Assembly (NCBI RefSeq): GCF_000017185.1
Contig: NC_009635.1
Span: 374,563-438,562, forward strand
DNA length: 64,000 nt
Source of the DNA: Methanococcus aeolicus Nankai-3
Lineage (GTDB): Archaea; AGJL01; Methanococci; Methanococcales; Methanococcaceae
Reading direction: 5' to 3'
Shown: piece after piece, positions 19,330 to 27,893 of the stretch
Layout of the letters: every line of letters starts with the position of its first letter
Position numbering within the stretch: the first letter of the stretch is position 1
Translations under genes and position numbers: made by a program
The notes under the pieces: generated by a model
What the model was told of the DNA's origin: nothing
Database searches by the model: none
Seen by the model: only the letters and a program-made list of their open reading frames with translations

Positions 19330-20247
19330 ATGGAAAAAATAGCAATTATTGGTTTGGGAATGATTGGATATGAAATCACTAAAAAATATAATGAATTGGG
19401 ATATGATACACATATTATAAATCGTAGTGATAAAGGTTTTTTTAAAAATAATGATAATATAACTAATCATTTTGTAGATATTACCGACGAAAATAAAATA
19501 AAAAAAACCATTGAAAATATAAATCCTGATTTTGTTGTAAATACGGCGGCATTTACCAATGTGGATTTATGCGAAACTGAGAAGGAGCAGGCATATAAAA
19601 CCAACGCTCTTTCTGTTGGATATGTGGGAGCTCCCTGTAAAAAATTAAATATTCCATTGTGCCATATATCCACTGACTATGTTTTTGATGGGGAAGATGG
19701 TAATTATGTGGAAAATGATGAAATAAATCCAATAAACTATTATGGATATACAAAAGCTGAGGGGGAAAAGATTTTAAATGAATTAAATCATGATTTAACC
19801 TCGATTGTTAGAATTTCAGTTCCTTACTGCATAAGTCCTGTTAAAGTCAATTTTTTTATGTGGGTATTGGACATGCTTAAAAAAGGAGAGGATATGAATA
19901 TTTTGATTGACCAGTGGAATACCCCAACATTCATAAATGAATTGGTTGATGGTATTGTGATAATTCATAAAAAAGATGCTTCTGGGTTGTTTCATTTTGG
20001 AGGTGGCGAAAAAGTAAGCAGATATGAATTTGCCTTAAAGGTTGCCGAAATATTTGAAATGGATAAAACCCCAATAAATCCTGTTGAAAGCTCTGAAATG
20101 AATTGGAAAGCAAATAGACCAAAAGATACGACTTTAAATAATGGTAAAATCGAACGAAAATTAAAAATAAAATTGAAAACTGTTGATGAATGTTTAAAGG
20201 AAATTAAAGGGAGCTCCTATAAATTTATATCGGAGCTCCACCACTAA
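19330..20247 (+). CDS. rfbD: dTDP-4-dehydrorhamnose reductase
   Basis: Final enzyme of dTDP-L-rhamnose synthesis. A 305-residue reductase with a GLGMIGYE nucleotide-binding loop, HISTDYVFDGEDG near residue 113 and the catalytic YYGYTKAEGE near 137. Two GGAGCTCC palindromes only 22 bases apart (20210 and 20232) encode most of the last twelve residues, so the C-terminus may have been remodelled by these insertions. An AAA ATPase gene now separates it from rfbC. Confidence 0.9.
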   Translation: MEKIAIIGLGMIGYEITKKYNELGYDTHIINRSDKGFFKNNDNITNHFVDITDENKIKKTIENINPDFVVNTAAFTNVDLCETEKEQAYKTNALSVGYVGAPCKKLNIPLCHISTDYVFDGEDGNYVENDEINPINYYGYTKAEGEKILNELNHDLTSIVRISVPYCISPVKVNFFMWVLDMLKKGEDMNILIDQWNTPTFINELVDGIVIIHKKDASGLFHFGGGEKVSRYEFALKVAEIFEMDKTPINPVESSEMNWKANRPKDTTLNNGKIERKLKIKLKTVDECLKEIKGSSYKFISELHH

Positions 20248-20274
20248 ATCACAACTATTATATAACATGTCCAA

Positions 20275-20310
20275 CATATTTGACATAATAACGATAGGGT
20301 GTCAAATATG
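20275..20310 (+). promoter_or_regulatory. Perfect inverted repeat over the start of an ATPase gene
   Basis: CATATTTGACA at 20275-20285 and TGTCAAATATG at 20300-20310 are exact reverse complements separated by 14 bases. The right arm contains the ATG at 20308 and the loop contains most of the ribosome-binding site. It could be a protein operator, or an RNA hairpin hiding the start codon. No terminator-like T run follows. Confidence 0.55.
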
Positions 20311-21600
20311 ATAGACAAAAAAATAATATTTGAAGAAGTAATATTAGATAATTTGGAAAAAGCTAAAAATACCAAAATAATCAATAGGGATATAAATATA
20401 CCATTACTATCAAATAAAATAAAAGCAATTTATGGAGTAAGAAGAAGTGGAAAGACATACTTCTTATTTCAGATGATAAACAGCAATTATAACAACGATT
20501 TTATATACATAAATTTTGAAGATGAAAGATTAATAAATATTACAGTAGATGAATTAAATGATTTCTTAAAAATAGCACTATCTATAAAAGATACAAAGAA
20601 TTTATTTTTTGATGAGATTCAAAATATTAACAACTGGGAGAAATTTATAAGAAGATTGAATGATGAGGGATACAATGTTTTTATTACGGGCTCTTCTTCT
20701 AAATTATTATCAAAAGAGATTGCAACATCTTTAAGAGGTAGAAGTTTAAGTAGGGAGATACTTCCATTAAATTTCAAAGAATTTTTAAAATTCAACAATG
20801 TCTATTATAAACCATACCTATCTACTGCGGAAAAATCAGAACTACTATCTTATCAAAATAATTTTTTTGAATTTGGAGGTTTTCCAGAATTAACTTTTTT
20901 AGATGACGATGGCTTAAAAAAGGAAATTCTTAAAGAATATTTAGATGGGATATTTTATAGAGATATTGTCGAAAGATATAATATAAGAAATATAAAAGAA
21001 GTAAGGGTTTTAAGAAATATTTTAATAAATCTCTATTCAAATGAAATATCTGTTAAAAAAATTACAAATTTTTTAAAAGAATACAACACCAAAATTAGTA
21101 GGGAAAGCATTTACACATATTTATCTTATTTTGAAGATGCATATTTAATATTTTCATTGGAAAATTTTTCCTACAAAACAAGAACAACTTCAAATTCAAA
21201 ATTATATATAATTGATGGAATATGGAATTTTTCATTAAATGTTGGCGGTAAAAATAAAGGTAAAATTTTAGAAAATATGGTTTTCTTGGAGTTAAGAAAA
21301 AATGGATTTATTGAAAATGAAAATATATTTTATTGCAAAGGTAGAAACTATGAAGTTGATTTTTTAATATTAAATGGTGATGAAAGGGAGCTCCTTCAAG
21401 TTTGTTATGAATTAAATGAAATAAATAATGATAGAGAGTTTGGAGCATTTAAAAAGGCAATTAATGATTTAGGGTTGGAAAATGTCAAATTAAAAGTCAT
21501 TACACATAATGATGAAGGTTTTAAAAATATAACTGTGGGCGATAAAGAATATACTGTTGAAATACTTCCTTTTTGGAAGTGGAGTTTATTTATATTATAA
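20308..21600 (+). CDS. AAA ATPase with DUF4143-type C-terminal domain
   Basis: About 430 residues. Walker A is AIYGVRRSGKTYFL near residue 47, Walker B is NLFFDEIQN near residue 100, and FITGSSSKLLS (sensor region) follows. The C-terminal half (KEYLDGIFYRDIVERYNIRN, then a YEVDFLI segment resembling a PD-(D/E)XK-like fold) is typical of this widespread archaeal and bacterial family. Its function is unknown. It interrupts the rfb gene order, and a MITE-like copy follows it. The ATG at 20308 is preferred to GTG 20299 because AGGGTG acts as its ribosome-binding site. Confidence 0.85.
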   Translation: MIDKKIIFEEVILDNLEKAKNTKIINRDINIPLLSNKIKAIYGVRRSGKTYFLFQMINSNYNNDFIYINFEDERLINITVDELNDFLKIALSIKDTKNLFFDEIQNINNWEKFIRRLNDEGYNVFITGSSSKLLSKEIATSLRGRSLSREILPLNFKEFLKFNNVYYKPYLSTAEKSELLSYQNNFFEFGGFPELTFLDDDGLKKEILKEYLDGIFYRDIVERYNIRNIKEVRVLRNILINLYSNEISVKKITNFLKEYNTKISRESIYTYLSYFEDAYLIFSLENFSYKTRTTSNSKLYIIDGIWNFSLNVGGKNKGKILENMVFLELRKNGFIENENIFYCKGRNYEVDFLILNGDERELLQVCYELNEINNDREFGAFKKAINDLGLENVKLKVITHNDEGFKNITVGDKEYTVEILPFWKWSLFIL

Positions 21601-21647
21601 TATAGAATATAGTATATTAATAATGATTTAAGAATAATTAATAAAAA

Positions 21648-21819
21648 TATAGTTAATCTTCAATAACTGTCCATATCCGTCCCAAATCATTAAATAAAAT
21701 CTCTTCGAGATTTTGTACAAAATCGAAGATTTTGTAAATAAATTTCTTCGTTTTTTAGTACTGGATAAATATTTACATATAATAGGCGATTTAGGGAAAT
21801 ATTTCGAAGATTTACTATA
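21648..21819. repeat. MITE-like element, copy C
   Basis: A 172-base element with the clearest ends of the family: left TATAGTTAATCTTCAATAAC, right CGAAGATTTACTATA, forming a 14-base terminal inverted repeat with one mismatch and TA at both tips. The interior carries the same AAAATCTC/GAGATTTT and ACAAAATC/GATTTTGT hairpins as copy A. It ends 25 bases before the rfbC start, so it replaces or forms the leader of rfbC. No open frame of its own. Confidence 0.75.
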
Positions 21820-21843
21820 AATAAAAGAAAGGTGTGTGATACT

Positions 21844-22401
21844 ATGCCATTTGAATTTATGAAAACCAAAATTTCAGAAGTGATATTAATAAAACCAAAA
21901 ATTTTTGGAGACGAAAGAGGATTTTTTTTAGAAACATATGAAAAAGAAGATTTTGAAAATGCAGGCATTAAAGGAGAATTTGTTCAGGACAATCATTCTA
22001 AATCTTGTCATGGTGTGTTAAGAGGATTACATTTTCAAAAAGAACCTTATGCACAAGCTAAAATAGTTAGGTGTATTAAAGGAGTTATTTTTGATGTTGC
22101 TGTGGATTTAAGGGGGAGCTCTCCAACATTTGGGCAGTGGGTAGGGGTTGTGCTGTCAGAGTATAATAAACATCAATTGTATATTCCAAGGGGATTTGCC
22201 CATGGTTTTTGCGTTTTAAGTGATGAGGCAGAGGTAGTATATAAGGTGGATAATAAATATGCTCCTGAATGTGAATGCGGAGTAATTTGGAATGATGAAG
22301 ATATTGGTATTGACTGGCTTATTGATGAACCAATACTGTCCGATAAGGATAAACAATGGCATACTTTAAAGGAGTTGGATGAGAAGGGTGAGCTCTTTTA
22401 A
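21844..22401 (+). CDS. rfbC: dTDP-4-dehydrorhamnose 3,5-epimerase
   Basis: Third enzyme of dTDP-L-rhamnose synthesis, a cupin-fold epimerase of about 185 residues. Motifs include [17 protein letters not shown] near residue 55, the [11 protein letters not shown] strand and [10 protein letters not shown] near residue 116 (catalytic His region). ATG 21844 follows TGTGATACT; an in-frame GTG four codons earlier lies in the ribosome-binding sequence. It is separated from rfbD by the ATPase gene and a MITE-like copy, so the rhamnose genes are no longer contiguous. Confidence 0.93.
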   Translation: MPFEFMKTKISEVILIKPKIFGDERGFFLETYEKEDFENAGIKGEFVQDNHSKSCHGVLRGLHFQKEPYAQAKIVRCIKGVIFDVAVDLRGSSPTFGQWVGVVLSEYNKHQLYIPRGFAHGFCVLSDEAEVVYKVDNKYAPECECGVIWNDEDIGIDWLIDEPILSDKDKQWHTLKELDEKGELF

Positions 22402-23561
22402 TTAGAGAAAGTGAAATTAAAGAAATACTATCAATTTTAGAGGGAGAACCTAACTTAATATATTTCATCTACGGTTCTATAAATAGTGGAAAATCTACTT
22501 TAATTAGAGAAATTATAACAAATAAGTTGGATAAATCAAAATATATACCATTTTTTATAGATTTTAGAACAAGGAATGTATTAAATGTGGATAACTTTAT
22601 TGAATGTTTATTTGAAGTGGATGAAAAATCAAAAGTGGATGATTTTAGAGAGTATGCCAAATCATTGGCTGATTTATTGGTTAATGGGTCTGAGGAGTTA
22701 AGCAAGTATTATTTGGGAGCTCCCATAAGAATTCCAAAATCACTTTTTGATAAGATTTTTGCTAAAAAAGATAAATCTGGCGATGTTTATCAATATATGG
22801 AGTATTTATTTGCTAAATTAAATGAAAAAGGGAAAATACCAATATTGATATTCGATGTCTTGGAAAACTTCGTTTTCCAAAATCTTTGTCGCTCCGCTCC
22901 AAAGAATCTCCAAATGATTAAAGAATTAACATTAAATGGAAATAGATTACTATTGTGGAGTTTATTCCAATTCTTAGTGGCATTAACTAAGGTTCAACAC
23001 TTATGTCATGTATTTTGTTTAAGTTCTGATAGTTTATTTATTGAGTATGTTTATAATACTGGTGAGCTCGAAGGAAGGGCAAAATATATATTAATAGAAG
23101 ATTTTGATAAAGAAACATCTTTAAAATTTATGGACTTTTTGGCAAAAGAATTATTAAAATCAGAATTATCAAAAGAACAGAAAGAGTTAATTTATTCCTA
23201 TGTTGGTGGAAAACCCATTGATATAATCTATACAATTAATGAAATGAAATATAGGAAATTAGAAGATATTTTAAATGAAATGTTAAATGATAGTATTCAA
23301 AAATTAGACATGCTTCTAAATAAATTAGATTATATAACACCAAAAATATCCATTGAAAATGAAATTATTGAAATTAAGAAAGAAGATGTTGTTAATGCAC
23401 TAAAATTATTTAAAACTAAATATGAGATTGATAAAAAGGCTATTAGCACGCCTGTATATATTTACTTAATCAAAGAAAATATTTTATTCCTTAATCCACA
23501 AAAAGGGATATTAAAACCGCAGTCATATTTGGTATGGAATGCTATTAAAGAGATAGTTTAA
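22401..23561 (+). pseudogene. Archaeal ATPase gene with lost start codon and disrupted Walker B
   Basis: The frame encodes a member of the archaeal ATPase family found in many copies in Methanococcales. Walker A ([12 protein letters not shown]) lies at about 22470-22505, upstream of the first TTG (22527), so the gene must start earlier, but no ATG, GTG or TTG exists before it; the frame opens at 22392. A TTA at 22398 or ATT at 22401 sits after GGGTGAG. The family normally has an aspartate-glutamate Walker B followed by LQ. Here the glutamate is replaced by a 51-base hairpin-rich block (22857-22907), adding 16 residues net. The rest, including [19 protein letters not shown], is intact. It may be a decaying gene or a protein using a rare start. 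Confidence 0.6.
22857..22907 (+). repeat. Hairpin block inserted in frame in an ATPase gene
   Basis: The block contains TTGGAAAAC/GTTTTCCAA arms around a TTC loop (22860-22880), then CTTTG and CAAAG arms around a GC-richer loop (22884-22903). It splits what would otherwise read as a normal Walker B in this family. The length is a multiple of three. The AACTTCGTTT core resembles hairpins at 53.9 and 54.3 kb. Confidence 0.6.
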
Positions 23562-23828
23562 TTTTTGTTTATAGGAGCTCCGATGATTTTCATTTAGTTT
23601 ATATAATAGGTGAGCTCTAACATTATGAAATTTTTAATTTTTTATTATGGGAGCTCCTATAAGTGTCTATATATTTTTAAAGATACATTTCCTTTCATTT
23701 TGAAAATTGAATAAATTTAAATATGATAACTGTCGTATATACATAATTAGATATAATACTCCGTATGATTAACAATATGATGGAATTTTTTATAACATTT
23801 ACTTTAAATTAGGCGTAATGGTGAAATC
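23562..23828. promoter_or_regulatory. Palindrome-rich gap with candidate promoter of the CDP-sugar genes
   Basis: A 267-base gap. It holds two GGAGCTCC copies (23574, 23650) and a GTGAGCTC variant (23612). A TTTAAATA TATA-like stretch at about 23716-23723 could drive rfbF. These are the last palindromes before a 14-kb stretch without any. Confidence 0.35.
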
Positions 23829-24602
23829 ATGAAAGTAGTAATTTTAGCAGGAGGATTTGGAACAAGATTGTCAGAAGAAACTCACAAGATACCAAAACCA
23901 ATGGTGGAAATTGGGGGAAAACCAATTTTATGGCATATTATGAAAATATATTCTACTTATGGATATAATGACTTTGTGATATGTCTCGGATATAAAGGAT
24001 ATGTAATAAAGGAATATTTTGCCAATTATTTTTTACACAACAGTGATGTAACAATAGACATTAAGAATAACACTATGGAAATACACAACAACTATTCTGA
24101 ACCATGGAAGGTTACTCTCGTAGATACAGGACTTAATACAATGACGGGAGGTAGAATTAAGAGAGTTGCCAAATACTTGGATGATGAAACATTCATGCTA
24201 ACTTATGGTGATGGAGTGGGAAATATTAACATAAAAGAACTTGTTGAATTTCACAGAAACCATGGTAAATTGGCAACAGTTACTGCAACACAGCCCGAAG
24301 GAAGGTTTGGGGCATTAAGATTAGAGGATAATAAAGTTACAAGTTTTGCTGAAAAAATGGATAATAAAGACAGCTGGATAAATGGCGGTTTTTTTGTATT
24401 GGAACCAGAAGTAATTAACTACATAAAAGATGACACTACAATATGGGAAAGGGAACCGCTGGAAAAATTATCAAAAGATGGGGAGTTAATGGCGTATTTC
24501 CATAATGGTTTCTGGAAACCTATGGATAAATTAAAAGATAAGATGGAATTGGAAGAAATGTGGAATTCAGGTAATGCACCATGGAAAATATGGGGTGAGT
24601 AA
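23829..24602 (+). CDS. rfbF: Glucose-1-phosphate cytidylyltransferase
   Basis: Makes CDP-glucose from CTP and glucose 1-phosphate, the entry step to CDP-3,6-dideoxyhexoses. A 257-residue protein opening [18 protein letters not shown] with [17 protein letters not shown], the [12 protein letters not shown] segment and [12 protein letters not shown], all characteristic of RfbF/DdhA. ATG start after GGTGAAATC. It begins a tightly packed six-gene cassette with matching pathway enzymes. Confidence 0.95.
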   Translation: MKVVILAGGFGTRLSEETHKIPKPMVEIGGKPILWHIMKIYSTYGYNDFVICLGYKGYVIKEYFANYFLHNSDVTIDIKNNTMEIHNNYSEPWKVTLVDTGLNTMTGGRIKRVAKYLDDETFMLTYGDGVGNINIKELVEFHRNHGKLATVTATQPEGRFGALRLEDNKVTSFAEKMDNKDSWINGGFFVLEPEVINYIKDDTTIWEREPLEKLSKDGELMAYFHNGFWKPMDKLKDKMELEEMWNSGNAPWKIWGE

Positions 24603-24604
24603 TA

Positions 24605-25501
24605 TTGTCTAAAACAATATTATTAACAGGGGCCACTGGGTTCTTGGGAAGTCATTTATTGGAAATGTTGGTAAAAGAAGGGAATAATGTTATCATTTTA
24701 AAGCGTAGTTTTTCCAATATATCAAGAATTAGACATCTCTTAGGGGATGTTAAGTATTACGATATTGATAAAGTTGAATTAAAAACACCTTTTGCAGAAA
24801 ATGAAATAGATATGGTAATACATACTGCCACATCCTATGGTAGAAAAAACGAAAAAATTAGTGAAATTGTAGAAACTAATCTAATGCTTCCATTAAAACT
24901 ATTAGAATTATGCACATTTTTTAATACTGACACATTTTTTAATACTGACACAATTTTACCTAAAAACTTAAATTACTATGTGTTATCAAAAAAGCAATTT
25001 TTAGAATATGGGAAAAGAATAAGTGATGAATGTAAATTAAGATTTATAAATATGAAGTTAGAACACATGTATGGTCCAAAAGACGATAATACAAAATTTA
25101 TCCCATATATAATTGAAAAGATGTTAAAAAATGAGAAAGAAATCAACCTAACAAAAGGGGAACAGAAAAGGGATTTTATATATGTTGAGGATGTAGCTAA
25201 CGCATATGCAACTATTCTGTCCAAAATAAATAGTTTTGATAAAAAGTTTTATGATATTGAAGTAGGGACTGGTAACCCAGTTAAAATAAAAGATTTAGTT
25301 ATGCTGATAAAAAATTTATGTAATTCAAATATAAAATTGAATTTTGGAGCAATTCCATATAGAAAAAATGAAATTATGAACTCTGACGCAAATCCTGAAT
25401 TTTTAAGGAATTTGGGATGGTTTCCTAAGTTTTCATTGGATGAAGGTTTAAGAAAAACAATATCTTACTATCAAAAACATCTGGTGAAGAATGATGAATA
25501 A
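24605..25501 (+). CDS. NAD-dependent reductase, probable CDP-paratose synthase type
   Basis: A 298-residue extended short-chain dehydrogenase beginning with GATGFLGSHLLEML. TTG start after GGTGAGTAATA, two bases after rfbF. The catalytic tyrosine is in NYYVLSKKQFLEYG. In CDP-tyvelose and CDP-abequose clusters the remaining step is reduction of the 4-keto group of the 3,6-dideoxy intermediate. This is the only unassigned reductase in the cassette, so that role (RfbS/RfbJ type) is inferred from context. An 18-base tandem duplication (24913-24948) repeats TFFNTD. Confidence 0.72.
   Translation: MSKTILLTGATGFLGSHLLEMLVKEGNNVIILKRSFSNISRIRHLLGDVKYYDIDKVELKTPFAENEIDMVIHTATSYGRKNEKISEIVETNLMLPLKLLELCTFFNTDTFFNTDTILPKNLNYYVLSKKQFLEYGKRISDECKLRFINMKLEHMYGPKDDNTKFIPYIIEKMLKNEKEINLTKGEQKRDFIYVEDVANAYATILSKINSFDKKFYDIEVGTGNPVKIKDLVMLIKNLCNSNIKLNFGAIPYRKNEIMNSDANPEFLRNLGWFPKFSLDEGLRKTISYYQKHLVKNDE
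24913..24948 (+). repeat. In-frame 18-base tandem duplication
   Basis: CACATTTTTTAATACTGA occurs twice in direct succession, giving the repeated residues TFFNTD in the reductase. The copies are identical, so the event looks recent or is a replication-slippage hotspot. Confidence 0.85.
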
Positions 25502-26597
25502 TAATGCAAATGATTCTTTGTGCAAATTTTTCAAAGGAAAAAAAATTCTCATTACAGGACATACAGGGTTTAAAGGTAGTTGGCTAACACAGGTTTTATT
25601 GAATTCTGGGGCAGATGTTATAGGGTACTCCTTGAAACCAAACACCGACCCAAATTTATTCAATATTTTAAATTTGGAAAAGAAAATAAAAAATTATTTT
25701 GAAGATGTTAGGGACTATAGCAAAATTAAAGAAATCATTGAAAAAGAAAAACCGGAAATTGTTTTTCATCTTGCTGCCCAACCATTAGTTAGAGATAGTT
25801 ATGATGATCCACTATTTACCTATGAAACAAATGTGATTGGAACTGCAAATATCCTTCAAGCTATAAAAGAGACTAAATGTGTTAAATCAGCGGTAATAAT
25901 AACCACAGACAAAGTTTATGAAAACAAGGAATGGATTTGGGCATATAGGGAGAATGATGAACTTGGAGGGTATGATCCATACAGTACATCAAAGGCATGT
26001 GCTGAATTGGTGGTTAGGTCATATATAAGAGCATTTTTTAATACAAAAGATTATGGAGATAGACACAACACATTAATAGCATCTGTAAGGGCAGGGAATG
26101 TAATAGGGGGAGGAGATTGGTCAAAAGATAGATTGATTCCAGATATTATTAGAGCAATATTTGAGAAAGACGAACAAATAATCATAAGAAGTCCTGAAAG
26201 TATAAGACCTTGGCAGCATGTGTTAGAACCTTTACTGGGTTATTTATTATTGGCACAGCATCTCTACAATGGAAAAAAAGAATTCGTCGGTGCGTGGAAT
26301 TTTGCACCAAATGAAGAAAACTTTATAAATGTTGAGAAATTGGTGAAAAAGGGAATCGAGATACTTGGAACAGGAAAATATACTGTAAAACGGGATGATA
26401 GCAAGCATGAAATGAAAATTTTAAAGTTAGATGCCACAAAGGCTAAAACTTATTTAAAATGGAAACCTGTATTGAATATTGATGAAACATTGAATTGGAC
26501 TTTTGAATGGTATAGGAAATATTACGATAATGAAGACATATCATCATTTACAAATAATCAAATAAATTCGTTTTTTGATAGGTGGAAAAATGTCTGA
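25491..26597 (+). CDS. rfbG: CDP-glucose 4,6-dehydratase
   Basis: Converts CDP-glucose to CDP-4-keto-6-deoxyglucose. A 368-residue protein with TGHTGFKGSWLTQVL near residue 21 (the GFKGSW variant is diagnostic of this enzyme), HLAAQPLVRDSY, TTDKVYENKEW and YSTSKACAELV. ATG 25491 follows GGTGAAGA; it overlaps the upstream gene by 11 bases. It is next to rfbF and rfbH as in O-antigen clusters that make 3,6-dideoxyhexoses. Confidence 0.95.
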   Translation: MMNNNANDSLCKFFKGKKILITGHTGFKGSWLTQVLLNSGADVIGYSLKPNTDPNLFNILNLEKKIKNYFEDVRDYSKIKEIIEKEKPEIVFHLAAQPLVRDSYDDPLFTYETNVIGTANILQAIKETKCVKSAVIITTDKVYENKEWIWAYRENDELGGYDPYSTSKACAELVVRSYIRAFFNTKDYGDRHNTLIASVRAGNVIGGGDWSKDRLIPDIIRAIFEKDEQIIIRSPESIRPWQHVLEPLLGYLLLAQHLYNGKKEFVGAWNFAPNEENFINVEKLVKKGIEILGTGKYTVKRDDSKHEMKILKLDATKAKTYLKWKPVLNIDETLNWTFEWYRKYYDNEDISSFTNNQINSFFDRWKNV

Positions 26598-27888
26598 TGA
26601 AATTAAAAATAAAATTTTAGAATTGGTAAAGGAATATTACGTTAAATCCTATGAAAAATTACCTGATAATAAAGTCCCAGTCTCCGGGAAAGTTTATGAT
26701 GAAAAAGAGTTGCAAAATTTAGTTGAAGCTTCATTAGAAGGTTGGTGGACAGAAGGTAAGTGGAACTCATTATTTGAAGAAAAATTAAAAAATTTCTTAA
26801 ATATAGATTATGCTCTAACAGTAAATTCAGGCTCATCTGCAAATCTTATTGCACTTAAAACATTAACATCTATAAAATTAGGGGATAAGCAAATTAAACC
26901 TGGCGATGAAATAATTACAGTAGCAGCCGGATTCCCAACAACTGTTAATCCAATTATCGAAATTGGTGCAACTCCTGTTTTTGTAGATGTTGAGTTAGGG
27001 ACTTATGATGCAAAAGTAGAGGAAATAAAAGAGGCAGTATCTTCAAAAACAAAGGCCATATTTATGGCACATACTTTAGGGAATCCATTTAATATTAAGG
27101 CAATTAAAGAAATTTGTGAAGACCATAATTTATGGCTTATTGAAGATAACTGCGATGCTCTCGGTTCAAAATATGATGGAAAATATACTGGAACATTTGG
27201 GGATTTAGCAACATTGAGTTTTTACCCTGCACACCATATCACAACAGCAGAAGGGGGGGCAGTTTTGACAAACGACCCACAACTGTATCAAATATCCCGT
27301 TCAATAAGAGATTGGGGAAGGGATTGTTGGTGTCCAACAGGAAAGGATAATACTTGTGGAAGAAGATTTAATTGGCAGTTAGGAAAATTACCTTATGGTT
27401 ATGACCATAAATATATTTATTCCGAAATAGGATATAATTTAAAAATGACTGATTTGCAGGCATCAATTGGTGTGGCACAGATGGATAAATTAGAATCATT
27501 CACTAAAAAAAGAAAAGAAAATTTTGAATATTTATATAACAAATTAAAAGAATTTGAAGATTATTTCATTCTTCCTAAGGCAACTGAAAATTCAGAACCA
27601 TCATGGTTTGGATTTTTACTAACTATAAAAGAAGGTAGTAATATAAATAGAACCAAATTTATGCAGTATCTGAATGATAATGGTATTGGAACAAGATTGT
27701 TATTTGGTGGAAATTTAACAAAACAGCCGTATTTTATCGATTATCGTGTTAAATATAGACAAATTGGAGATTTAAAAAATACTGATATTGTAATGAACAA
27801 CACATTTTGGATTGGTGTTTATCCTGCACTGGAAAAGGGACATTTGGATTATGTTTATGATGTGTTTAAGAAATATTTAGAAAGGTGA
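26590..27888 (+). CDS. rfbH: CDP-6-deoxy-4-hexulose-3-dehydrase (E1)
   Basis: A PMP- and [2Fe-2S]-dependent enzyme that removes the C3 hydroxyl. About 432 residues. SFYPAHHITTAEGG has histidine where related aminotransferases have the PLP-binding lysine, the hallmark of E1. Several cysteines around residues 250-260 (RDCWCPTGKDNTCG) fit the iron-sulphur site. Normally a separate reductase (E3) supplies electrons; none is seen nearby. The ATG at 26590 has GGTGGA four bases before it. Confidence 0.95.
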   Translation: MSDEIKNKILELVKEYYVKSYEKLPDNKVPVSGKVYDEKELQNLVEASLEGWWTEGKWNSLFEEKLKNFLNIDYALTVNSGSSANLIALKTLTSIKLGDKQIKPGDEIITVAAGFPTTVNPIIEIGATPVFVDVELGTYDAKVEEIKEAVSSKTKAIFMAHTLGNPFNIKAIKEICEDHNLWLIEDNCDALGSKYDGKYTGTFGDLATLSFYPAHHITTAEGGAVLTNDPQLYQISRSIRDWGRDCWCPTGKDNTCGRRFNWQLGKLPYGYDHKYIYSEIGYNLKMTDLQASIGVAQMDKLESFTKKRKENFEYLYNKLKEFEDYFILPKATENSEPSWFGFLLTIKEGSNINRTKFMQYLNDNGIGTRLLFGGNLTKQPYFIDYRVKYRQIGDLKNTDIVMNNTFWIGVYPALEKGHLDYVYDVFKKYLER

Positions 27889-27893
27889 AAAAA

